Of a stretch of 64,000 nucleotides of DNA, positions 49,364 to 59,960 are shown in pieces. The DNA comes from Salminus brasiliensis (taxonomy: Eukaryota; Chordata; Actinopteri; Characiformes; Bryconidae): assembly GCF_030463535.1 (NCBI RefSeq), contig NC_132891.1, positions 5,272,318 to 5,336,317 of the forward strand, given 5' to 3'. Within the stretch, counting starts at the first letter, position 1. Each line of letters begins with the position of its first letter. The notes under the pieces are model-generated. The model had not been told where the DNA came from and did not search any database. It was given only the letters and a program-made list of their open reading frames with translations. Made by a program: the position numbers and the translations under genes.

Positions 49364-49410
<47 letters not shown>

Positions 49411-50375
49411 GTCTGTTCATCCAACAGGCCCGGCTCTGAGAGTAAACTGTAGGTGATTCCAGGAAACAGCACCATTTCTAGCAGCCCTTTAACACAGTGC
49501 ACAGGAATAAAGAGACCCCAGAGAGTTTCTCAAGACTGCTGACTGAACCTCAGGGTGAGGACACCAGCTCTGGCGGGTGGCCATAAATGATCAAAACAAA
49601 AACAAACACAAAAGCTTCCTGAAGGCGTTTCTGGCGATTCTGCACGAAGGACGGCTTTCGGAGGACAAGCTAGGCTGTGAATGATTGGTCCTCATTTGTC
49701 AACATCTTCCTAGAAACTGTCTTGAGAAAAGTCCTAACAGGTCAGACTCATGGTGTGTTCACAGCTCTGCTCTTATAGTGCTGGATCCCACTGTCCCCCT
49801 AAACTGAACGTCAGCATTTTAGCGAAAACTGGGGACGTTTCTTAACCCCCTTTAAAAATCAAGGGAATCATATTTGTTATGAACATATTTGAGTTTTTGA
49901 GACCTCATCAGTGTGATTATTAAATAATAGGCAATTATCTTAAATAATTATCACACCATCTCTAAACAATAACAAGAAAATAGAATTATTATAACAGGAC
50001 AATAAAATCTGGTGTTTTTTCTGCTCCCTGGTGGATTGTTTGTGTACTGCATGCACCAGAAAAACACACACAGATCTTTTAAGTTTGTGGCTTTAATTAA
50101 AATTGACTTACATTAATTTAATTGACTTGAATTAATTTAATTATACATTTTAAAGGAAACTTGGAGTATAGGGGGTTAATTTTGTGTAATATATATTTTC
50201 ATTAGTTTTTTGCTTTTTAAAGGCTTCTAAAGTCCTTCATTATTAATAAATAATTGGTCAGAAGGTCAAATGAGGCTCACGGTTCTTCTGAAAGGGAAAG
50301 ATCATGCTGATTGCGTTGGTCTACAGGAGAGATGTATGACCTTCTGATGGATTAAAAAGGAGTGCTTTGCGCTGA
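48776..50375. other. Non-coding stretch
   Basis: Contains a (GT)n(GA)n tract at 49365-49410. No cfap100 upstream exon could be recognised here. Confidence 0.35.
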
Positions 50376-50600
50376 GAGTGGTGGGCAGCCACCTCAGTAC
50401 CAAGGGAGCAATTGGGGACTGAACCAGCAACCTACCGGCCCCAAGTGCACTTCTCTGACCTAGGCTGTGGGTTCTGTTGAGCAAGGCCCTTAACCATCTG
50501 CCTCAGCGGTGCTGTAGCTTTGCTGACCCTCTGCTCTGATCCCAGTTTTCCAAGCTGGGATATACAAAGGGAAGAATTTCGTCGTACTGCAAAAGTGCCT
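50376..50600. mobile_element. SINE-like composite fragment
   Basis: It contains gcagccacctcagtaccaag, gagcaaggcccttaaccatc and ctgctctgatcccagttttc...aagaatttcgtcgtactgc, recognisable pieces of fish SINE bodies and tails in rearranged order. Confidence 0.45.
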
Positions 50601-50679
50601 GTGTGTTAGCTAAGCTGTCAGAGCGTTGTTACATAATAGTGTTTATTGCTGTGTATAATTGTTGTGGTGTTGATGTCTA

Positions 50680-50718
50680 ATTGTAATAATATTTTTTATT
50701 TTAAAATAAAATAGTTAT

Positions 50719-50760
<42 letters not shown>

Positions 50761-50815
50761 TTAAAATAATAGTTATAACATTATATTCTCATTATTATGA
50801 CTAACATCACCGGCC

Positions 50816-50865
<50 letters not shown>

Positions 50866-51282
50866 TACTACTACTACATTGTGATCAGGTAAACAAATGG
50901 CATCAGCTTGCATTTATTGTGATTATGATCTTTTATTATTATATATGGTTGCTAAATGGTTATTATGCATATTAATATATTTATTATTGCTTACAGTGTT
51001 GTTTTGTTTTCTTATAATTCAAATTGTGTATATAATAGAAATGATAAATAACACAATTATTATTAATAATAATAATAATTATTATTTGTATTATTATTTT
51101 AATTATTATCATTGTTATTGTTATTATTTGTAATATTATTGTTGTTATCATGATGATTATTATTTTTATTATTATTATTATTATTATTATTAGCATTGTT
51201 ATTAATAATAATTGTTATTATTCTCGTATTATTTTATCATTATTATTAGCATTGTTATTATTTTTATTTGTTATTGTTGATG

Positions 51283-51326
<44 letters not shown>

Positions 51327-51355
51327 ATTATTATTATTATTATCAGTAGTAGTAT
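50680..51355. repeat. (AAT)n and (ATT)n microsatellite cluster
   Basis: An aat run at 50720-50757 is followed by att runs at 50817-50875 and imperfect att/aat tracts from 51055 to 51350. The opposed AAT and ATT tracts could pair as hairpins. Confidence 0.9.
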
Positions 51356-51534
51356 TATGTTTCCCTGACATTTAATATTTGCTTCGTTTACAAAAACATC
51401 TTCTCAAGTTCAAAGGTCAGCGGTTCAGCAGTTCCCTCTCTGTCCTCAGGGGCCCTTTTGCACATATTTTGGTCAACAAGTAGTTCTGCACTGGATGCAA
51501 ATAGTCCAGAGTTCAAGCAGCTTCAGTGTGTGTG

Positions 51535-51567
<33 letters not shown>

Positions 51568-51950
51568 AATGAGGCAGGGTGGTCTGCAGTCATCCACACT
51601 GAAAAGCATAGACCCCGCTGCTGTTTGGGCTCTGGCTGAGGGACTGAGGGATGGACGTGTATTAAACGTAAGTGTCCGTCTCCTGAGTCGGACTACTAGC
51701 CAATCCTAGCGCAGGAGATAAGGCACTGCCAGCCAATCCCATCGTAGGGGTGGGGCTAAATGTACAGTATGCCATGTCTAAAGCCACCTTTATGACGCGC
51801 AATTTTAGAAGCCTGACGCCCAGATTCTGCCAGCAGTGTCATAATACACAGACAACTTCCGGCCTACAACTCGACAAGCCCTTATCCTTCCTAACACTCG
51901 CGTTTATCTTCCTAAACATTTCATTTACTAGGATAAAATTTTTTACATTT

Positions 51951-51997
51951 TGCTGTTTAAACAGCAGATAAACCAATATTTTGCTGTTTAAACAGCA
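51951..51997. repeat. Twin 16-bp perfect palindromes
   Basis: tgctgtttaaacagca occurs at 51951-51966 and 51982-51997, 31 bp apart, within a short tandem duplication that also repeats gataaac and atattt. Confidence 0.9.
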
Positions 51998-52374
51998 GAT
52001 AAACAGATATTTTGTTATTACAAGAGCAGATGTGGACAGGTGTAACACCGGACTCCACTAACACCACCAGCACTCGGACCACAATGCCAGCTAACAGAGG
52101 TAAATATAGCTACCAGAATACATCATGAATAAGAAAAGATGTCAGGTGAAGAACGTCCTCCAGTTCTGAACCAGCATAGAAGGACTTAATTAAACTTGTG
52201 TGAACTGAAAAAAAAACAATCAGAAAGGGTATATTAATTCAAATTAAATCAAATTAATTTATTATTAGGATGTAGTAGTAAACTCCCCTCACAAAAATGT
52301 AAGCAAAAGACAAAAATCCGGCTGCATTTTAGGATGTAAAATGATATGAGCTTGACTGATCCGTTTCAGAGAGA

Positions 52375-52560
52375 GAGAGAGAAAGAGATTGGGTGACTCT
52401 GAGTCTGACTTAACCGCATGTATTTGTGAACCTTTCAGCTCTGACTTCGCCCCCCATCCGCCTCAGCCAGGTAACGTTTACAGCACTGACTCAAGCCGGA
52501 TACTCAAGCTCCTCAGGGGCACGCCTGTAGGACAGTTAATCAGGCCACATGTGGGACTGT
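52375..52560. repeat. Exon-like local duplication, copy 1
   Basis: gaacctttcagctctgactt, ccaggtaacgtttacagcac and the following tcctcag...cctgtagga block are shared with 53620-53815. Each copy has an AG...GTAACG arrangement resembling splice sites. Confidence 0.75.
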
Positions 52561-52961
52561 GTAAACTCTCTGGCCTACATTACTGTCTCTATATGCATAC
52601 ATTTTTACTGCTCTGTCTCTCAGCTTGTCAACAAATGCATGTTTAAATCAGCCCACAAGGGGGCGATCAGTGTTAGATTTGTATTTACAACAGTGGAGTT
52701 TAATGAATTACACTGTCCAACTGTAGGGGGAGCCCAAGAGCAAAAGGCCTGTGTGCATGAGCAGGAAAAGCACAAAACTGTGCCCTCCAGGACCGGAATT
52801 GCCCAGCACTGATTTACAGCTTGCGGTTGGTAGCAAGCTGGCGGTGTTACACATGCTAAGTACATACAGAGCAGATTATTAAATTAACATTATTAATAAT
52901 ATCAAAATGAAGTCGAATGAAATAAAAATATTCTACATGGAAAATAAGCAGCAAAAAGTGT

Positions 52962-53370
52962 CTCCTTGTAGAGAAGTACTGCCAATAGAATAGGACTCTC
53001 TGATGAACTTGTTGGCACCATGCTACCTAATGCCAGGTGTGAGCTAGTAGAGGGGTATAAAGCCCCCCAGCATTGAGCTGTGGAGCAGTGAAAGAACTGT
53101 GTTCTCTGGAATGATGGATGGTTGGTGCTCCATCCAGTACTTGTGGGATGAGTTGAGGAGTTGGGGATGATGTGAGATGGTGATCCTCCAGCATGCTCAT
53201 TAACACTCTTGCCGCCTGATGCATTTGAATGGTCTCAATGTTGCAATGCTCCTCCAAAGTCTAGTGGAAGGCCTTCTTTCCTGGACAGTAAAGACAGTTA
53301 CTCCAACAAAAGCGGGATCAGCTTTTGTGTAATGAATGATCAGGTGTCCCAATACTTTTGTCCAAAATAT
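52962..53370 (-). mobile_element. MITE family 1, reverse orientation
   Basis: It runs from tccttgtagagaagtactgc to caatacttttgtccaaaata, with the gagaggggtataaagccccc landmark. Confidence 0.75.
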
Positions 53371-53619
53371 ATCTCAGTTTTAGAAGCAGATTATCACAGA
53401 TCCATGATTTAGCAGGAAAACGCTGCATGTCCTGATTCCTCTGCTCCGTCTCTAACCGCTGTAGTTTTGCCCTTGAGCAAGGCATGCTGACCCCAGTGGC
53501 CCAAGGGTATTGTAGAGGGGCAATGGTGCCCTCCTTACACTCTGCACTCTACTCTAATGACCATAGCCAAGACTAAAGAGGTCCTGCCATGAAAAAAGGC
53601 CCCTTATATTTCAGATGTA

Positions 53620-53815
53620 AAAGGATATGAGCTGTGCTAATGTGTGTTTGTACTCCACAGGCAGACGGCTCGCTTTCAGACGGGCTGAACCTTTCAGCTC
53701 TGACTTCGCCCCCCCATCCACCTAAGCCAGGTAACGTTTACAGCACTGACCCAGCCAGCTCCTCAGCCTGTAGGAAAGTTCATCAGGCCAGATCAGGACT
53801 GTGTAAACCCATCAA
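53620..53815. repeat. Exon-like local duplication, copy 2
   Basis: Shares about 110 bp with the copy at 52.4 kb. Here ctccacag precedes a stretch open in one frame up to CCAG|GTAACG. No protein family is recognised in the translation. Confidence 0.75.
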
Positions 53816-54117
53816 ATAGAGCATTTTTTTTTTTAGGATAGATTGAATAAATAATTAAAAAGCTAAAACGTATTTCACATTCTCACATTCCTCCAACTGT
53901 ACAGTTTTTAATACAGAGGCGAAGAGGCAGAGCAGGTTTCATCCCATCAGGAGAAACCCCTACACTCGACCCACAGCTCAGGAGGCAGGAGGAGAAGCAA
54001 AAGAGTCTGGTCAGAACACACACCGCTCAGTGCAGTCCATGCTAGACTATATGTGGTCCTACTGTGGTTTAGGGGGGTTAATTACTATTATATAACTCAG
54101 TCAGAATATTACTATTG

Positions 54118-54353
54118 TTACCATAACTACTACCACTACTACTACTACTACCACTACTACTACTACCACCACTACTACTACTACTACTACTACCACTACT
54201 ACTACTACCACCACTACTACTACTACTACCACCACTACTACTACTACTACTACTACCACTACTACTACTACCACCACTACTACTACTACTACCACCACTA
54301 CTACTACTACTACTACTACCACTACTACTACTACCACCACTACTACTACTACT

Positions 54354-54385
<32 letters not shown>

Positions 54386-55280
54386 CACTACTACTACTAC
54401 CACCACTACTACTACTACTACTACTACCACCACTACTACTACTACCACTACTACCACCACTACTACTACTACTACTACCACTACTACTACTACCACCACT
54501 ACTACTACTACCACCACTACTACTACTAGTGCTACTACGACTACTACTAGTGCTACTATGACTACTACTACCACCACTACTACTACTACCACTACTACTA
54601 CTACTACCACTACTACTACTACTACTACCACTACTACTACTAGTGCTACTATGACTACTACTACCACCACTACTACTACTACTGCTACTACTACTACTGC
54701 TACTACTACTACTGCTACTATGATGACTACTACCACTACTACTACTATGACTACTACTACTACTGCTACTACTACTACTGCTACTATGATGACTACTACC
54801 ACTACTACTACTACTACCACTACTACTACTACTACTACTACCACTACTACCACTACCACTACTACTACTACCACTACAACCACTACTACTACTACCACTA
54901 CTACTACTACCACTACTACTACTACTACTACCACTACTACCACTACCACTACTACTACTACCACTACTACCACTACTACTACTACTAGTGCTACTACGAC
55001 TACTACTACCACCACTACTACTACTACTGCTACTACTACTACTATTACTGCTACTACTACTACTGCTACTATGATGACTACTACCATCTACTACTACTAC
55101 TACCACTACTACTACTACTACTACCACTACTACCACTACCACTGCTACTACTATACTACTACTACTGCTACTACTACTACTACTACCACTACTACTACTA
55201 CTACCACTACTACCACTACCACTGCTACTACTATACTACTACTACTGCTACTACTACTACTGCTGATAGTCCTGCTACTA
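54118..55280. repeat. (ACT)n/(ACC)n trinucleotide array, about 1.2 kb
   Basis: Long runs of actact and accact with sparse variants (gct, tgatga, agtgct) form higher-order blocks. All three forward frames and all reverse frames are open for hundreds of codons (Ser-, Val-, Tyr- or Thr-rich), which is a property of the repeat and not evidence of a gene. Confidence 0.95.
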
Positions 55281-56699
55281 CTGATACTGCTACTGTTACA
55301 AAAATACTACTACTACCACCACTACTATTACTAAAGCATCCTACCACTGCCATTGTTACTACAGTTACTGCTGCTGCTGTTACAAATCTACTATTACTAC
55401 TAAAACCTCTATTATCTATTATTAACTCTTACAAATATACTACTACTAATGACTTCAGTTAGTAGTTTATGTTAAATCTATTTGTAATACTACTGATGCA
55501 AATACAGCATTACTACTATATTACCACTGCTGCTGCTTTGGAAATATACTATTAATACTACTACTACTACGTCTTCTAGTACAAATACACTACTACTTTT
55601 ACTGCTACAACTACCATTGCTGCTGCTGTTCCAAATGTATTAAATCTATTATATCTAAATGAATTATATATTATATCTACATCTATATATTAAATAGTCC
55701 CAAAGCCTCCAAACTTAGACCTAAGGAGATGAAAAGCATTCAGAAAGCTACACTCGAGTCCAGTGGTGGCAGCGCCTGTGACAGAGATACCCTGTTCCCT
55801 CTGTTTCAGATTTGATCGAGTAAGAAACTTCAAAAGTTGTGTTTAAAAAACAGGAGGTGAGGTCATTGGAAACTCAGAGGTGCCCTATACTCATTTTGTC
55901 AAGGAGAACATGCCCTCTCCACACGCCCCCCGCCCCCTCCTTCCGTTTATATTTGCCCAAAGTTTCCCTGAGCTAAGCGTGCGTCTGACCTATTACCAAT
56001 CTCTGACAAAACAGTTTTTGTTTGAGCCTCTTTAATAGGCCACATTCTCACCACATGTTCTCCTTATTTCTTTCCGCTGCCTCATAAAAGCAGCTGAACC
56101 GGCCGAGCTGGATGTTGTTGTCCGGTTGTTTCTCGTCCAGTTAAAATAAACATGTGATGAATATGTAGATGCCTGAAGGTAGTGGATCAGTGAAAGGCAT
56201 CAATCCACGAGGTGGTTAGCAGCATGACTAATGCGTCCTGTCTCGCTGGACCTTCACATGGACACACTGTGCTCTGTCCGGACTCTTCAAATCCAAAAAC
56301 ACTCCCTGCATTCTGCCTTCTCTTAACCCTTAGACTGCGATCTACAGATCCTGTGGCGGCAAAGCAATGCTCCACTATGTCGTTGTCCCAGTTTTGTAGT
56401 TTTATTGTTTCGGCTTGATACAATAACTCATCCTGCAGTTTTTGAGACATTGACGACATTCCACAACTATAAGATCCGGCCTTGTATACAGCTTTTTGAC
56501 TGGCCGTATGGTTTACATGTAGCATGTAGGACTTATTCCCATAGGAATTAATTGGGTGCACCCTTCTTATTTCAGTTGATGATGTAAATACATTAGTAAC
56601 ACCCAACCAAGCACATGGGGTACCATAGCAACCACTTCGCGACACCCTAGCGGCCACCTGAGATTCAGTATCATAGCAACCACCTAGGAAAAAACACAC

Positions 56700-56864
56700 A
56701 CACACCCAGAGCGGTGGGCAGCCAACTCCATCGCCCGGGGAGCAGAGAGGGTAAAGGGCCTTGCTCAAGGGCCCAACAGTGGCAGCTTGCCGAGCCCGGG
56801 AATCGAACCCACAACCCTGTTATCGATAGCCCGGCGCTCTAACCGCTAAGCCACCACTGCCCCT
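56700..56864 (-). mobile_element. SINE family A, reverse orientation, next to a cfap100 exon
   Basis: The reverse complement reads caggggcagtggtggcttag...gggttgtgggttcgattccc...ctgccactgttgggccctt. A and B boxes are both present. It ends 46 bp before the cfap100 exon at 56911. Confidence 0.8.
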
Positions 56865-56910
56865 GTATGTGGATACGTGTATGTGGGTGTGTGTGTAGGA
56901 TCCTTCACAG

Positions 56911-57053
56911 ATATGCTTCATAGACAGCCAGCCACTGCTGGAACGTTTAGAAGAGCTGGAGAAGCAGAACTTGACTCTAATCCAAAACTTAGCTGATATG
57001 GAGGAGGCTGAGGATGACTTCGGCTTCTCCATGGACATCAGACGCAAGAGAAT
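56911..57053 (+). CDS. cfap100: cfap100 (ccdc37) exon, central coiled-coil segment
   Basis: CFAP100/FAP100 is a coiled-coil axonemal protein; in Chlamydomonas it forms the MIA complex with FAP73 and tethers inner-arm dynein. The exon follows an acceptor (tccttcacag) and reads ICFIDSQPLLERLEELEKQ, then NLTLIQNLADMEEAEDD, ending RRKRM with the ATG split AT|G at donor GTAGGA. As I recall, the mammalian protein has a matching segment (QQLLxxFxELEEQNLSLIQN), the strongest landmark for this identification. The phase joins exactly to the next exon at 57893. An upstream AG at 56897-56898 is an alternative acceptor in the same frame but lacks a pyrimidine tract. Confidence 0.8.
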
Positions 57054-57149
57054 GTAGGAAAGAGTTTAATTTTAGTCATCAGCCTCCTCCACACACTCAC
57101 CTATAGTCCTGTTTAATGTCTTTAAACATCATTTATAAAATGTTAGTTT

Positions 57150-57185
<36 letters not shown>

Positions 57186-57211
57186 AATATATTATTATTA
57201 TTATTATTATA

Positions 57212-57455
57212 GGCCGATGCGCAATCGCTGGGAGGAAAGTGCCAGGTCCCCACCGCCACTACACCAACTAACAGACGCCTGTACAGGCCTTGAGAGTAAC
57301 GAGGGGAGAGAGAGTGCCATCTATCCACCCGGAGAGAGCACAGCCAGTTGTGCCCTACCAGACTCCAGCCACTGATGGCAAAGCGGCATGGCTGGGGATT
57401 CAAACCTGTGACCCCTCTGGCCGTAGTAGAAGCACTGAGCCACTCTAAGCAACAA
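57212..57455 (-). mobile_element. SINE family B copy in a cfap100 intron
   Basis: The complement of ccaactaacagacgcctgta, gagtgccatctatccacccg, ttcaaacctgtgacccctct and actgagccactc shows the body, B box and A box in reverse. It lies in the intron between 57054 and 57892. Confidence 0.6.
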
Positions 57456-57892
57456 TGGGGTGATTTCTAATTGTGCTATCTTTTGAAAGCCCTTCTCTGG
57501 CCTCTATTAATTCTATTTTATAAATGATGTTTAAAGACTTTTCTTTAGTTGTGTGTTCAAATGAAAATCAAATGTCCAGATGTTTAGAAAAAAAGGTTTT
57601 CACAGGGTGTTCAATTTTTTTTCTACATAATATGAAGAATGTGAATAATAATTAGTCATCAGCTGTTCTGCTGATGTATGGTCTCAGTAAAGTGGGCAGT
57701 GTTCACTGCATGTGTATTTCTGTAATGTGTTGTAATGGGACAGTCTGGCCTTGCTCTAAATCAATGGGACTCTGTAATGCAGCCACTTCCACACCCTTCG
57801 CCACAAGCACAATACACCCTTTGATTATGCATATAACATTTAGGGGTTCTGTAAGTGTGATCGTGTGTGTGTGTGTGTGTGTGTGTGTGTAG

Positions 57893-58033
57893 GGAGCAAG
57901 AGATGGATTGGTTGACTCAGCAGACTAACATTGTCACTCAAGCCATGGAGAGAGAGAGAGAGAGAGAAAGCAGCAGATTTACTGCTCAAAGCTAGACTCC
58001 TCTCGTTTGGCGAGATATATATATTCATAAAAT
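57893..58033 (+). CDS. cfap100: cfap100 exon with a (GA)n tract and an apparent frameshift
   Basis: This exon starts G GAG CAA GAG ATG and completes the split codon as RMEQEMDWLTQQ, then TNIVTQAMERERERE, which aligns with the family's RMDKEVNQL region. A GA dinucleotide run (about 57946-57967) then carries the window's reading frame into SSRFTAQS and a TAG at 57993-57995, with no GT donor before the stop. In the frame reached by adding one GA unit, the next residues read KAADLLLKARLLSFGE (to 58014), which matches the family's leucine-rich LKFKVQVFYFGE segment. So the exon almost certainly continues in the other frame. Its 3' end is unresolved; the nearest GT is at 58034. The cause may be an assembly error, length polymorphism or a real lesion. 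Confidence 0.65.
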
Positions 58034-58138
58034 GTGTATAGTGTATGTACAGAGTGCGTATAGTGTGTATGTATTGTAAATAATTATTGTAAATAATTAC
58101 GCTAAACAATATTATTGTCATTTTAATCCACTGATATG

Positions 58139-58175
<37 letters not shown>

Positions 58176-59021
58176 GGTAAAATGCAAAGCATTTTAAATT
58201 ATTATGAATATTCAGACACTGGAACTGGACAATGTTGAATATCCTACATATATAATATTTTATTAAAAAAACAAAACAAAGTGGACATGCCGGCCTGTCC
58301 ACAGTAGAGGGCTCTCCTCACTCATTCGGCTTTAAGCCAAGCGGTTCCCACACCTAAGCTGTGAAATGCAGACCATTTGAACTCACTCCTCTAAAGCTTC
58401 TGGCTGGAATTACGCAGTGATTGGTTAAAACACCTATGAGCCTCGAGCAACACGTCTTCACCTGTCGCCGTCCACCCTGTGTGCACAGAGGCAGCATTAC
58501 TGATGCGCTGTTCATTCTGCACACTGCAGTCTTTTCCTACACCATAGGTGGCACTGTCTGCTCACAGACTGCTCGCAGACTTGAGCCCTGCTGGTGACAT
58601 TCACTCTTATAACAAACACACAAGTAAACACAACAGGCAATCTTCAAGGTCAGCAAACATTACTGAGGTCATGTGCAGATATTGTAGGATATGTACGTAA
58701 TTGTTGTGACAGTTGTCTATGGGCAGCCAATGAGGTCATTTGCATATATCATCCTCTGAGGCACAGTAACAAAACAGCCTGTGTAATTCTAAGTGATACA
58801 GAGAGGTTAGAAAAGTGTACTTCACACAAGCTCTGCTATGTTGTACTTCCTAGTTCACTTTTTCCTTTTGAGAAATAAATAAATAAATAAATAAACTGTT
58901 CGTGCTTCATAAACCCACACTAAAGTTATAAATGGAGGCTGGAGTGAAATAAAATACAGTGAAAGGTGTGTGTAACTGTAGGGTCTATAAAGCAACATCA
59001 CCCAAGAACGTCTTACCTATT

Positions 59022-59085
59022 CAGCTGCACTAGGGGGCAGTGCTTTAACACCATCTACGCCATTCCAGTGGTGAAGCTCATCAAG
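59022..59085 (+). CDS. Possible cfap100 exon (uncertain)
   Basis: The acceptor-like tcttacctattcag precedes an open stretch reading CTRGQCFNTIYAIPVVKLIK, which ends AAG before a GTGACC donor. That donor is in the phase needed by the exon at 59151. Residues QCFNTIY could correspond to the aromatic stretch before the conserved MLxxLxxKV segment, but the previous exon already reaches SFGE, so this may be redundant or intronic. The segment also overlaps a CTCF-like motif, which offers another explanation for its sequence. Confidence 0.3.
59027..59041 (+). promoter_or_regulatory. CTCF-like motif
   Basis: GCACTAGGGGGCAGT has one mismatch to the CTCF core. It overlaps the uncertain cfap100 exon at 59022, so one of the two readings may be wrong. 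Confidence 0.3.
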
Positions 59086-59114
59086 GTGACCACTCTTTCT
59101 GTCTGTCTGTCTCC

Positions 59115-59147
<33 letters not shown>

Positions 59148-59150
59148 CAG

Positions 59151-59341
59151 GAGGAGATGCTGGAGGAGTTGGAGAGGAAGGTGTCGGAGGTGTACAGGAA
59201 TTGTCTAGGTGTGAATGAGGCGACCCAGAAGCTGACAGAGGTTGAGTGGCATCTGGATGAGCTGCTGGAGCGCATCGAGACATTTCCCACAGACAGAGTT
59301 AAGGCAGTGGAGAGAGAGCGCGAGACGGAGAGGAGAATCTG
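59151..59341 (+). CDS. cfap100: cfap100 exon, conserved C-terminal coiled coil
   Basis: The exon begins directly after ctctctctccag with EEMLEELERKVSEVYRNCLG, then NEATQKLTEVEWHLDELLER, IETFPTDRVKAVERERETER and RRI, ending TG before donor GTTAGAG (phase 2). The pattern KVxEVYRxCxG ... LxxxExxLDELLE ... VxxAERxxExERR is the most conserved part of CFAP100 as I recall it. Glutamate/arginine heptads indicate continuous coiled coil. The polypyrimidine tract of the acceptor is a (CT)n run. Confidence is high for coding status and good for the family name. Confidence 0.85.
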
Positions 59342-59360
59342 GTTAGAGCATATAGAAAAT

Positions 59361-59391
<31 letters not shown>

Positions 59392-59539
59392 TCTTTTTAT
59401 GGAATATCAAGATGGATAGTTATATGGAATATATAATGCATACACATAACTATATTTAGTATTACTACATAATAGTAATAGTAATAACTAGATTAATATA
59501 TAAATATATGTATGTAATAAGAACAGGTATTTAGGTAGG

Positions 59540-59586
<47 letters not shown>

Positions 59587-59630
59587 CATAGGGGTGTGTA
59601 TATATATATATATATATACAATTCATAGGG

Positions 59631-59697
<67 letters not shown>
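59540..59697. repeat. (TA)n tracts with tandem caattcataggggtgtgta spacer
   Basis: Three TA runs are separated by two near-identical 20-bp spacers (59584-59600 and 59619-59636). They lie in the cfap100 intron 59342-59830. Confidence 0.9.
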
Positions 59698-59698
<1 letters not shown>

Positions 59699-59830
59699 GT
59701 GTGTGTGTAAATATAAGAAACCTCGTTTTAAGTAGGTCATGATCCAAGATCATGATTCTTGCTGTATTCCTCACATCAGGAATGTCTGTAGACCTGCAGG
59801 CTGTTGGAACTCAGTGTTTCTCCTTTGCAG

Positions 59831-59918
59831 GAAAAGGGAAGAGCGCCTGAAGATATTGGCTCAGGAGGAGCGTCTGCGCAGGATGCAGCTCAGAGCCCAG
59901 GCTGGCGTAGACACAATG
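59831..59918 (+). CDS. cfap100: cfap100 penultimate exon
   Basis: Acceptor ctcctttgcag and donor ATG|GTGAGC are both strong. The phase-2 join completes a Trp codon, then KREERLKILAQEERLRRMQL and RAQAGVDTM. This corresponds to the family segment RLREEKLxxQKxLQEERLxR..RAQAEIKKK, a basic-acidic coiled coil near the C-terminus. The 88-nt length plus the two carried bases gives exactly 30 codons. Confidence 0.85.
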
Positions 59919-59960
59919 GTGAGCCCGGACTAGCCACACACTACTCTTATTGTACATATA

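Noticed and set aside
54078..55142. Open frames of 328-354 codons on the minus strand (poly-Ser/Gly, poly-Val) and a 258-codon poly-Thr frame on the plus strand
   Set aside because: They are translations of the (ACT)n/(ACC)n array; no start context, domain or splice partner.
56187..56768. 193-codon minus-strand open frame
   Set aside because: The first part runs through an antisense SINE and the rest matches no known family. It overlaps the 5' side of a cfap100 exon region and looks like chance.
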